From positions 206,192,017-206,256,016 of the forward strand of contig JARDYH010000004.1 in NCBI GenBank assembly GCA_029215795.1: 64,000 nt of DNA. The letters are read 5' to 3'. The notes below the pieces were generated by a model that worked only from the letters and a program-made list of their open reading frames with translations, made no database searches and had not been told where the DNA came from. The DNA comes from Anniella stebbinsi. Lineage: Eukaryota > Chordata > Lepidosauria > Squamata > Anniellidae. Of the stretch, positions 48,180-61,000 are shown in pieces; within the stretch, counting starts at the first letter, position 1; each line of letters begins with the position of its first letter. The position numbers and the translations under genes are program-made.

Positions 48180-51100
48180 GTATTTGTTATTATAGGGCTC
48201 GGCAGACTTCAAGCTTGCAGGATGCGCTTTGTTTTTTACTAGAACCCTGAGATCCACTGACTGGAGCTAGGTGCAAAATAGTAACTCATGGAAGGCAAAA
48301 TTAAGGAACAGGGTGCCTCTGAGCATTATGCGCAGGCATGGAATTTGATGTCAGGACCAAAACCGAGATTGCATGTCCTTTCACACGAATATCCGCTCTA
48401 GGTTTTCCTCCAAATGTTCTTTCCAGCAGCCTAATTTGAGGGAAAAGCCTGCTGCTATCGTTAAAGATGTGGCAGTCAGGAACCTTTGCTAATGTAATGC
48501 AAATCATGCAGAGATCTACCAGTTGATATTGATCGACCTTTGGCCCATCCTTGTGTTATTAAGAACTTTTTACTATATTGATGATTTAGGCTAGGGATGG
48601 AGACCTATGGGGGTGCCCATGGGGCCTGTCCACTTCTCCCCAAGCCCCGCTCACTGTCCCCAAGACTGAGAAATCACTTATCTTCAAACAACAACTTGTC
48701 AAGGAAACATAAACAATGTTCCCCTGCCGTGGCGGACAAACCCCGTCCCGCCACCCGGTTCCCCAGCCAAAGCTGGCTTGAGCCAACGCTTGAAATAACC
48801 ACACCAAATTTAAGGACCAAAGCAAGTTTATTTACACTCTATCCTAAGTTAAGGCCTTGGTCATGCAGGGAAGGGAAGATGGGAGAAGGGAACAAGGGGG
48901 TGTGTGAGGGGGAAGAGGTAGATAGGGTAGCAGCACAGAAATACAACAGTAATAAAACAATTGGTTCCCCCAATCAATCAGGCACACTCTTAAAAGTGCT
49001 AAGCAACCCCAAACCGAGTAGGCTTGTAAAACAATAAAAATCCTATCTATCACCTGGCTATATCCAGCCAGATGGAGATCAGCTCTTCACCGTGCCTAGG
49101 TCCGAAGAGAGATGAATTGCATGTCACGGCTTTCGTTTTTATCAGTCTTTTCCCACCAGCCCTCCGCCCCCCCACAGCCTGAGAATCCAAAAACTCCCTA
49201 ACGACTTTTCAGCTGCAAGTCGTTAAGGGCCTGCTCGTTAGTGGGAGCACCTGCTCTTCTCGGCTGGTACTAAAAAGATAAGTACTTCAGAAATATGTCA
49301 ACACATGAGCGCATCTCCCTCCCTCCTCTGGAAGCGCCAAGGCCTTCAGAAACCCATGTCCTTCACACAACTGATCGGAGATAAGAGGTTTTCCCTGCTC
49401 CACACCGAGGAGTTTCCACCTCCCTGCAGTGCTGCATTTAGGCTTTTAAAAAGCATCCATTGGGGAGTGGTCACAGCAGGGGAGCGAATGACTAACCCTC
49501 CATTGTCATGCAACACTAGAGTGAACATATAAAAAGGAGGATGGCTTCTGTATCTTTAAGGGTTGTATAGAAAAGGGAATGTCAGCAAGTGTCATTTGTA
49601 TGCAGGTGTCATTTGTATGCATGCAGCACCAGGTGAAATTCCCTCTTCATCACAACAGTTAAAGCTGCAGGAGCCCTGTCCTCTTTTGCATCTGGTCAAG
49701 AGGGCAGGGCTCTTGCAGCTTTAACTGTTGTGGTGAAGAGGGAATTTCACCTGGTGCTGCATGCATACAAATGACACCTGCTGAAATTTCCCTTTCAATA
49801 CAACTGTTGAAGATACAAGAGCCCTGTTCTCCTTTTCATATGGTCACCCTAAGAGGGGGAAACCTGGAACTTGTGATTGGCACACCTGCTTGACATGCTT
49901 GCCTGGAACCAATTTTCTCCTCGGAGTGAAAAAGATTCCCCACCTCTGACTTAGATTACTATAAGCATAGGAGAATTAAGCAAGACATTTCTCTCTCTCA
50001 TATAATATATTCACCATTTCAGGTGAATATATTAATTCTTACCATGCATCAGCCTTGCTGGGCTGGTTAAATTCATTCTCAACCCCACCCTTTTCTCACT
50101 GATGGCCAAGATACACTTTGTATTATTTATGCTGTTTTAAAAAATGCAGCAGCCTCTGGTCAAAACATTGTTTCCAACAGTCACAGTTGGCTCAACCCTT
50201 GAAGTGGCTTCTTCTTCAAAAGCCTAGATAGCACAGTTAGTTTTCTCTCTCTTTCAGCTGGCAGGTTGGCAAATCACAGGACAGGCCCCTAACTTTCCTT
50301 CCATCTCTTTATGGGGGCTTCTTGTGCTTCATGCTCCAACCTGTTTTTCTTTCAATTATAATTGCAACTGTGGTATAGGACAAGTCTCGGCTGAGTCATA
50401 GTACAATTCCCAGGATTCTTGGGAGTTTGTTCCTCTTGCTCTCAATATTAGATTTCTCTGTCATCTCTCCTTGGACGATTCATATCACATGACTAGACTT
50501 GTATAAAGTTCAGTTCAGCACAGATTCTTCAGCGGGCACTATTTCAAAGAGACTCTGAAACTGAGACAAGGCCTCAGGTAGGTTCAACAGACTGCAAGGC
50601 TTTACAAACTGAACTAGTTAGGAATAGGTCTTCAGTCAAATGGAAGGACAGTCAGATATATGTATTATGCAGCCACAGTGGCAGCCCTGCACTATGAATT
50701 GCATTTTCGTCATAATAAAGAGAAATGGAGGAGCAGTAGGTGTTAGAAAATAGCCGTACGTATTGTTTAGAAGCTAGAAAATAGAAGTAGGTTTGACAAT
50801 GATCCAGGCCAATTTTGAGGTAGAAAGGATAAGAAATGGTTTGTTTTGATAAAAGCTGGATGGCTGTCAGTGGCAGCGTCGTGGAGCTAGATTTCTCTGT
50901 TTGCTGGAATAGACATGTAACCTGGAGTTACTTAAAATCAAACTCAGATAGCAAGGAGGAAGGTTTAATTCAGTTTTATTTAGAAAAGAAAGCAGCGCTG
51001 CTGGCAAATTCCCTGGTGCCTTCTGGCTAAAATTCCGGGGAACCGCCCCTCGCAAACTTAAACAAAGGTTTTTACCCTCTTGGCATGAAAAGGAAACACC

Positions 51101-51985
51101 CCTTCTCCAGTGACGTTAGGGAGTGAAAAATAACACTTCTATTTGCAAGCGAAAAAAACAGAATAGCAAGCAAGCAAGGTCAATCTTAACATTCCTGAGA
51201 AGAGATAGCGAGGGGCCTCTTTTGGCTGGAAATACAAAGCATCCTTTGAACCGGTTGCTTCTCCCATTAAGCTAGCTACTTGTCACCTTAATATTGATCT
51301 ATTGTCTTCAAATCACCGGCACTTGAGGCCATCTGCCCTGTAAGGAATCTCTAGGATTTACATAAGATTTGTATCTGGTTGTTTTACAACTGCTTCATCT
51401 CAATTTAGGGATTTCAGGGCAAGGAGGCAAACCTTAATTTTTAAATTCCATATTACAGACACAAGGGGTCTATGCAGCAGAAGCTATCCATTCAATTAGT
51501 TAGAATGATTCAACGTAATTGTTCTTCCCTTGAAAATAATGCCTGAGATTTTTTTAAAATAAAAAAGTTTGTTGATAAACACATTTATTTGCTTTATTTG
51601 TCACACTTGTATACTGTCAAACCTAGTAAAACCCCTCAGCGGTTCACAACAATTTGATGGAGATACTGGGCTATGATGTTTATTGCAGTGTATTAACTAG
51701 GCTGACACCTGTTACCCAGAGGACCTTCTCTTCTGCCGCTCCCAGACTGTGGAATGGCCTGCCGGAAGAGATTCGTCAACTTAACAGTCTCTGAAAGCCA
51801 TAAAGACAGATCTCTCCTGGCAGGCCTACCTAGTTGAATTTTAAGAGTTTCATTGTTATTTTAATAATGTATTAGTTTTATATGTTTTTAATCAGTTTTA
51901 TATATTTTACACTATTTTGTATTTAATGTTGTTCCCCACCTCGATCCAGAGGGAGAGGCGGGTAAGAAATAAATATTATATTGAA

Positions 51986-52024
<39 letters not shown>

Positions 52025-55000
52025 ATATCTATTCCAAGTTACAAATACTCAGCAGGCAACCACTACCATGCACAGAGAATGCCAGTAGTGGAAGGTCTTG
52101 AAATTCCTTACTACAGGCAAAACTCTCCAGTTTTTGAGCAGCCATTTTGTGAAGAGCTTTCATTAATCCCTAGGATACCATAACAATAATAAAAATGACC
52201 TTCAGCATAATTTACAAGGTCAATAACCATTTTATCACCACAATTCTAACTGTGGAGAGGGATTCAGACTCTCAGTTATGGTTTTGTGGGGAAGTGAGTG
52301 CCACTATCAAATTATCAGTTTAGAGGGAAAGAGTTACCTTATTCCCTCAATTTTTTTCAAGGCACCTCCATTTTTCTTGTTCTCTTCATCTTTATCTCTT
52401 TCTCATTTTTTCACTTTCCTAATCGTCTTTTCTCTTTCTGTCACTTGCTTTTCCCGCTTGCATCTCTTATGTTTTGCTCTGGTCATTTACATTGTCCTCT
52501 CATGTTCTCTTTCTTTTGGTTACAGAAAGCGGGAAGTTGGGTTGCTGACTACTTGTGCAGTAGGGGAGAAGCTTAGAATAAAACATGGGGCATTCCACTA
52601 AAAAGGCCCTTTCCCTCAACCCCACCAATTGTACTGACCTTGATGGATCTCAGAAATGGGGCTTGTCTGTATGCCCTGTATACTTTGTGGTGGCTGCCAG
52701 TGGCGCTGCATCGTTTATACAACGTAGCTGCCAACTTGCAGCCACCACTGGCCTTTCCCCTGGAACTGTGCTTTTAAAAAGCCACTGACCTACAGCGACT
52801 TTTCCTTTACTCCGAGGTCACCACCTAATTTGTTCTGTCTGTTAGTGGTGACCTCGCTTCGCATTGAAGTGGGGGCATTCCTGGGGTGGATCGAGGCCCA
52901 GCGTAGGGCAGGGGACATGCAGGAAGGCCGGACAGAGGGTGGGCTCAATGAGCTGAATGGCTGCCTGAAAAGCCCATGCTCCCTCCTGCCGTGGAGATTT
53001 GCCGCTCTCCTGCAGCTATGATGCCACAGGGTCATCAAAACACCCCCAAGGGCTTTGGAAGATGGCTGCAACTGACAGGCAGTTTCATGTAGGATGAATC
53101 CTTTATTTTCCAGGAATTCAGATGTGGATGCAAGAGAGATTTACAGCATTTCGCATTGCTTTGAGAGTCTTAATAAAAATGTGCCAGTATGATGATTTAC
53201 ATTCAAGAACCTCTGGCTAAGTCCAAGGTGAGCTTACAGCTCATCTTAAACATATTCACTTGGAAGTTAGCCCCAATGAGTTCAGTAGGTTACACTTCCT
53301 AGTAAGTATTTGTAGGGCTTCAGCCTTAGTAGAAATCTACAGATTACTGTTATTGAGGTTGTTTCTTTATTTTAATTTATGAGGCCAGAACTTTGGACTC
53401 CAAAGCTGTCGATGGTATTGTGCAAACAGAAGAAACTGCTCTGCTGAACAGCGGTGGGCAACAACTTCAGGAACCTATGGCTGAGTCAAAGGCAATGGGG
53501 AAACTGAGACAAATATGTGCTTGTCCTCCACAAGGCATACTTTCCAGAATGGTAACATACGGTACGTAAAAGAAAGAAAGAAATGGTAGGAATGCAAATT
53601 CAGAAATGAAGAAAGGAAGCCACTGTCTTAAGTTTTCTTTGGTGAATATGTATTCTATGGAATTGCAGTTTTTATACGTTCTTAGTTTCCAAAAGTTCAG
53701 GCTAGGTAAGAGTGGAAAAATAGGCCTACACACGTTGCAATCCACCGGACATGTTTTATGGCCTTCCCGGTGCTTAAAAGGGTTTTATCCTTAAATGAGG
53801 GGGAGAATTTAAAATAAACCAGGCAGCACCCATAGAAAGGTGTATGGCAGCATTCCATGTGTGTTGGATGCCATCTTCCATCATCTGCAGGCAGCCATGG
53901 ATGATGGGAATTGTAGTTGTAGTCCAATATACCTGGAGGTCACCAGGTAGGGGAAGGCTGGCGTATGAGTATCAGATTGTGTCACTCCATTGTATTTCTT
54001 CCACACCTGCTTATTGACTATCTTATCAATTCTATTAGCTATGTTGAACTACTCACAGATTACTCAATTACTCAATGGAATTGTACATTCCCCTCAGTGC
54101 AAGAGTTAAGTGGGTCATTATCCCAAGGTAATGGGATAATAATGATGTAAATATGCCGGTGGAGTCACCAGGAAAGATGTGGCATATGTTACCTTTCATG
54201 GCCCAAGAATAATATAAAGGTACGAACGCAGTTCTGCTGCTTGAAACGAGCCAAATCTGTTAAAGCAAAGCTGGTTTTGTCTATGAAGCTTGCCTGAATG
54301 GGAGATTGGCGAAGAACCATGAGTTCTCTGGAGGAAAAAAAACCCAGTGTAACTATGATAAATAAATACATATTTAGGAGCCTGAACCAAAGACTCACAA
54401 AGAACTACTGAAATTCTTTCCTTGAGTAAAAGAGTCTTCTAACAACCCCATTTTGTTTCATCTTTTTTTGCAGTTCATTGCCTTCTCCACATACTAGTAT
54501 TGTTCTAAGCATACTTGCATTTATTATATTATATCTTTAAAACTGCCCAAAAACAAACATTCTCTGGGCAAATTAAATAAAGCTAAAAGAATAAAATTGA
54601 TACCAAAACAACAAACAATTCAGGAAAAGCAATATAAAATATATAAAAACAGCCATCAAATCTAAAATGCCTGGGAGAAAAGGAAGTTTTTTGCCTGGTG
54701 CTGAGAGGATAACAGTGTAGGCAAATCTTCTTAAGTTATTACTGTTCTTACTGTTCTCACCCAGAAATAATGGCAAATACTGTAGCACAATAGTGTTGCT
54801 GGGGCTGTGTTGAAACTGGGTTGTATCCAGGAACATATGCAGACCTTGTCCTTTTATTGAGCCAAAGTATACTCTCAAGAACTTGAGTCATTAAGATTAG
54901 TAGGATTGATCCCTTTAACATACTGGGTGAAATGTCTAAGGTGCCTAGCTCAAAAGCATTTGTGCTTGTGCAGGGAAAAGGCCAGATGCCCATGCAAAAT

Positions 55001-58000
55001 AATTGCACAGCCAATGTTGGTAGATCTTTCCTCAAGAGTTGGACAGGCATCATCCTAGAAGCTCCTAGATTTATTTTTTTGCCAGGCAAAATATGCTCTT
55101 TCCACAGTTTTAACTTTTCTTAATTTCTTCTGCGCCTGTGTGACAGGGTTGCAAAACTTCAGGTCTGGAGGCCAAATCTGATCCTGCAGGAGTCCCCATA
55201 TGGCCCTTTGGGGTTCCTCAGAAGACCATGCCCCCTTCCCTTGGTCCCACCCCTTTCCCCAGCCACTGACTGGGCCTGTTCACACATCACACTAAGTCAT
55301 GGTTCACATGACTCGCTAAGCCATAATGTTTAGTTCAAAATGCTTAACCTCCGTGGGTTAGCATGTCATCTCAACAGGGTCATTGTTTGGTGGTTTTCCA
55401 GCTTTTGCATATTTTTCCTCATTCTAACATATTGAAATGCCTTTCCTAAGGTTTAATTTCTGGCAGAAAAAACTTAATGGAAGCAGGATGTGTGTTAGTT
55501 GTACTTATTTTTGCCTTTGGCCATGCTCACTGTGATGTTCAGCTGATTGGATGGGGGAGGGAGAGTGCCTAGATTGGCTGGCTGTATGAGAGTGGGAGGA
55601 GTTAGAGAAGAAGTCTATGTATATATGTGTTTAGCTGACAGGAGCTGGAGAGAGAGTTGTTGTTGACTAGATTAGATGCTAGGAAGGGCCAACGTGTTTT
55701 ATTATTTTGGTGGAACTAGATTGTGGGAAAGAGTGTAGTGTAGCTTAGAGTGGGTAGAGTAGGCAGGAGAAACGTAGAACTTGGAAGTTTATACTTGAAA
55801 CGTTTTAAGAGAAATTACTGACTGAAACCATTAAGCATTGTGCCTCTAACCAATACTCTGTTGAGCTAAGGAAACCATCAAGCTTTTCTTACCTGAGCAA
55901 TCATCTTGTTAATAAATTACATTTAATTATATCAACTGGTGTGGTCATTGAAGCGTATCTGAGGAAGGTACTGGTGGCAGCGGATAGAACGAAGGGGGAT
56001 TTGGGCGCTAGGGTGCTGAGCTGTGGGGCCTAAAAGAGTAAAGGCGGGACAGGAGCAGCAACAGTAAGCCTAAACCTTCAAACACATCATAAGCACAGGG
56101 GGTGTTGAAGTAAGCCCTGAGTGCGAGTGGTGTGGACAGCCCTGTTGTGTAGCCCAGTGAGTGTCACGGGTGCAGGCAGGGCGTCACACCACTGGAATGC
56201 GCCCTCCAAGAGCTTCTCCAAAATGAAATTCAGCCCTCACGCTGAAAGAGTTCTGCACTCCTGCTGTATGAATAAGCCCAGTGAGTGATATGAGAACATC
56301 AGCATTACTTGAATCTGTAGCTACGGACCTGATGGATGGAAACCCATTGCAAGTCCAAGATGGTTAAACATTTGTTAAAAATTCACAGCACTTGGGTGGC
56401 ATCATTCATAGGATACGGACCTGTTCTTCTTACACCATGGCCACCGAAATAAATATCATAGGAACTGCATCACCCAGCTGTCACCATGAGATATCTCCCA
56501 TCCCAGGGCATCCTGAGATGGTATACTTCAAAGGGGTGTGTGTGTTTATCTAGATGCCACCTGGTAAATTGCTACAGTGCAATTATCATAAGCTGATCTA
56601 CTATGTAAAGATCATTGTGCAAAGGGAGCACTATTACATGTAAAAAATAAAAAGTATGAAAGGTCACTAATGCTAATGAAACTTTATAGCTGAAACCTTC
56701 CTTGTTCAGATCTAGGAACATAGGAAGCTGCCTTATTCTAAGTCAGACCATTAGTCCATCTTGCCCAGTATTGTCGACACTGACTGGCAGCAGCTCTCCA
56801 GGCTTTCAGGCAGGATTCTTTCCTGGCCCTGTCTGGAGATGCTGCTGGGGATTTAATCTGGATTCCAAATGTGTGCTCTACCAATGAGGTATGGACCCTC
56901 CCTGGATTTAGATTTTCTAAAGTTCTGTCCGCACTTTTTTGTTGGTTTGGGAGAAAATAATTGATACCTCTGGAACTTGAATAGTGTATGATGCCTGACT
57001 GGACTTGGTACGAACACTTCTCTTAAGTCCCACTGAAATGCCAGCTGAGCAATCACACTGGTCTGCAGTCTGAATCCCCCCAATGTGGTCGCACACCAAT
57101 GCAAAGGTTGATTTATATACAGCTTCGGAGATTGTGCCAAATCATGCCAACAGACAAGGAGCATTTGATAAAAGCCATAAATAAAATAAAAGAACCCATG
57201 GGAAAAAATTAAAATGGCACCAAAAATACTGACGTTGCAAGCACAATTTTTGTTTCCTCCATTATTCTAATTATGGATCCTCCTCCCCTATGAAGCTTTC
57301 ATAGGGCCTGTTGAGAAGACAGCTTGAACCCTGCTGGTTAAGGCTTTTGGTTAAGCAGCAGGGTTTAAGGTGTCTTGTGTGATGCATTTTGCTAAACCCT
57401 GCTCACTGATTAATCACAGTCGGACCATCTGCAGCAGGGTTAGGGGCTCTAACCGTGTCTTAAAGTGTTGTGTGCAACAGCATGGCTTGTGGTTAGTGCT
57501 AACCCCAAAGAACTACAGTTTCTCTAACCACAGAACCTGAAGTGTCATCTGAACAGGCCCATTAATGTATTGACAAGTGCTATGAAATATTCTGTGAAAT
57601 ATTTCACACTATCCCCCCTCCCTTTGTCTTATTCCAGGAGTAGCAGTAGTGCTGGTTTGGGCCATGGTTTGGTCTATTACAGGCCATGAGAGTCTGCCTG
57701 GAGGAAACCTCTTTGGAATTTTGCTCCTCTTCTTTTTAGCTGTTATTGGTGGTAAAATTATGAGCCTAATTAAATTACCTGGCTTGCCTTCACTTCCTCC
57801 CCTTCTTGGTAAGTATATTATTATCAGCTATTATGCATCATTGCATTGTTCTATAGATTTGATTTGTGAACACAACAGGGAGGGTTACCCACCATCAGAG
57901 ATTACAGCTCACCCAATTTGAATTAGAGCTGCAAATGAATATTAATGGAGGCAATGAATTACTTACATTCATTGATTAATTGAAGAGGAACAGTTTTCAT

Positions 58001-61000
58001 TGGTGAAGGTGAATTCAGATTACTGGATATGAAAGATGAAAGTTAAGAGTGGACTTGTTTGTGGGTTGCTTTTTTTAGAGGTGGAGTTGTTTCTGGGGGA
58101 TTTCTGAAAGTGGGAATTTTTTAAAAAAATTAAATGGAGTATTACCTTGTAACTCTGAGTGATAATGGTTAGTTGATCCAAATTCTTCAATATCTCAAAT
58201 AGATACTCATATTGCACAAATATATTTAAATTTAATCATTACTTAGTTAAAGGGCAAATAATTGATCAACTAACAATTGTTTAATTAGTTAAAAGAATCT
58301 AGGTCAGAGGTGTAGAACTTCAGGCCCAAGGGCCAAACTTGACTTGCCTGGGGTCCTAGTCTGGCCCTCCAGGTTTCCCCAGATAGCCATGCCCCTTCCC
58401 TTGACTCCACCTCCTTTCTCCCAACCACCGCTTGCTTGGTGGTGTCCTGGCTTTGAGGTAATTCCCCCCCCTCCCATTCTGAAATGTTGAAATGCCTCAT
58501 GTAAAGCTTAGTGAGCTCCATCAGACGAGTGTTTTATTACATGCTCGTTACTGGACACTCACAGATTTTTGCGGGTCCCTCTCAGGACGTCATCTGCCTC
58601 CCACCCCCTTCTAGCCTTCTTCACGCCACAAAAAAACAACAACACAGTAAGTCCAACTTATTTTTAAAGATGGAAGTTGCCACTATCGCCTGCTGTGTGC
58701 AGGAGAAACAGTGCGATCAAAACAGCCCACTAAATAGGCCACATACACGTTGTTTACTTCCTCTTTCAAAAGAGGAAGTAATGAGGGACAAGCACAAGGG
58801 TGGAGAAGCGAAGGTAAGCAAACACAATTTTCCCCAGTGTGATGGTGCTCAGTTACCAACAGTAAGAGTAATATGCTGGTATTTTTGGTATTTTGGCTGT
58901 GCTGCTTTTGGGCCAGCCCTCTTTTGCCTTTTGCCCACTACATTTCCATTGGGGATCAGGCATAGTCAAGATATCCTGGGTAGGGTATTTAAAATGATTC
59001 AGAGATATTCTTGTCTGTTAGCAATTTCTTTGTTCTCATTTCTCCACCGCTTTTGGCCAAAGAGCCTGTATACATAGGGGAAAAGGTGGTATTTTTAATT
59101 AGAATGAGGCATGATCCCTATAACATCTTGTGCACTATATTTTTGGTAGTTTAAATCAGGTTATGGATCTTGTAAATGAGGGACTCAGTTGTCCTATACA
59201 TAGTGGCCTTAGGTAAAACCAAAGAGGCAATCTAGAGAAAGTTAATCATGTTTAAGCTGGGGCATGCTGGGAGTTGTAGGACTTTTTCCTTGTCTAAACA
59301 AGCATAGGATTGCACCCTAAGTGATTTAAGTTACTCGGATCAGGGTCAATCTTCTTGCCTAAACTACCTCATTGGATTTTTGTGATGCTAAAATGGGATA
59401 ACACAACATATGCCGTCCTGAGATCCTAGGAAAGCATTCCACAACAGGGCGCCCTCCAGATATGTTGGACTACAACTCCCACCAACAGACTTGCAGGAGG
59501 TGATGGGAGTTGTAACCCAATGCAGTTGGAGGGCATCAAATTGGGGAAGGCTGTCCTAGAAGGAAAAATGGAATACAATTTTGGAAAATTACATGGGGGA
59601 AAGCAAACTGGATTATGTACTAGAGGTCAGGAAATGGGACTTTCCATTAAGCGTTAGAGCCCAGGAGTTTGAATGTTGGTCATTCCACTGCATGATTAGA
59701 GTTATTTGCTCCCTATTATGTTTTTTGTTCAGGTTGTGTTTTTGTGAGGGTGGGGAACTTGCCATTGATGACACCTGACTATTCAGAGCTTTCCAGGTAT
59801 TCTTGCCACCTCTGGTGTAAAGTGAATAAGATGCCTCTCTCTATTGCTTTTAGGAATGTTGCTTGTTGGATTTCTCCTCAGAAATGTCCCATTAATCAGT
59901 GACATAGTCCAGATCGATGTGAAATGGGGAGCTTCCCTGAGAAGTATAGCGCTTGCTATTATCTTGGTCCGTGCAGGCCTTGGTCTTGATTCAAAGGTGG
60001 AGTAACAAAACGTCCTTGCTTAGCAAATGCAAAATGGTATGCTCAGGAAGACTACACTGGGGCCTAATTTCCACTGAAGTGGCAAAACTGTGTCTGGGCT
60101 GTACCACTTCAGAATGCAAGTGTGGGATTGACAAGATTGAATGGTTCCCAAAAAACAAAACAAAAAGAATTCAAGCTATGTAGAAAAATAGCAAATTCTA
60201 TTTAGCACCATGGTTATGGCGGGGGTGGGGAATGTCTCTCAGACTGAAGGCCAAATTGCAAAACCAGAAAGTTCGTGGGGGGGTGGATTCCATCAGTGGG
60301 TAGAGCCAAAATAATTACTATTAATTTAAGCCTACTCAAAAGTAAGCGAGACAAGGCTTCTACATGTTTACTCAGTAGTAAGCAGGACTGAATCACTCAG
60401 CAGCACTTTCAAATAACATTATAAATACCAAGCCTCTGCATGTCTATTCACGAGTAGGCAGGAGTCCTGTTTGCAAAATACACACCTCAGTTCTGTGCAA
60501 CAGTTCTTCTACTTCGTAGAATGTACAGAACTCAAAATCTCTGCAACAGCTTGATTCTTTTCAAGGTATTTAAAGGTTAACCTCCTTTATATTTCCTCTT
60601 GTTGTGGTGGGGTGGGGTGGTGATTGAGGTATTCAGCAGGGCTGGAGATTTCCAACCCCTGGTTTAGTATTGCATCCAAATGAGGCAACTGTAATAACAT
60701 TTTACAGTAGAAACTCCTACTTCCATTTCTAACCCCACATGGTCACTTGGCAATATTCTTACCACAATTCCCTATCCCAGCTTTCCCAAGTAAGTGAGAA
60801 CTGTTCCTGATCTCAGGAAAATATATGAATCCTCCATCCTTTAGATGCAAATTCCTTCCTTCTATATTATATTATGAAAATTGTGCAGAGCAGAGAAAAT
60901 CTCAAAGGGTTTTTCTCCGCATGGCATTAAAAACCATTCTATTGATTTATCAATGTGTTCATCTCCTAGGCACTGAAAAAATTAAAGGCTGTCTGTTTCA

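Larger units (their letters stand above)
48180..53383 (+). other. SLC9B2 intron 2
   Basis: Holds a possible solo LTR (48705-49290), a hAT-like MITE (49515-49852), a second LTR-like segment (50850-51470), an L2 3' end with an (ATCT)n tract, and a hairpin ('gaggtcaccac' / 'gtggtgacctc') at 52813-52855. 49860-50840 and 52040-52800 show nothing further. Confidence 0.55.
53562..57637 (+). other. SLC9B2 intron 3
   Basis: Holds a palindromic MITE (53855-53965), minus-strand LINE sequence (54510-54760), MITEs (55272-55382, 57304-57560), an LTR-like segment (55531-55975) and a minus-strand SINE (56713-56902). Confidence 0.55.
57809..59853 (+). other. SLC9B2 intron 4
   Basis: Contains an intact MITE (58513-58850), a palindromic MITE (59435-59565) and a degraded repeat at 58300-58500 ('ggccctccaggtttccc'). 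The rest is unassigned. Confidence 0.55.

Noticed and set aside
52278..52601. Hydrophobic Phe/Leu/Ser-rich open frames suggestive of membrane segments
   Set aside because: They translate a T/C-rich tract; both overlapping frames look equally hydrophobic.
58511..59077. 188-codon + strand open frame in SLC9B2 intron 4
   Set aside because: Its first half is the MITE at 58513-58850 read through; no protein family recognised.
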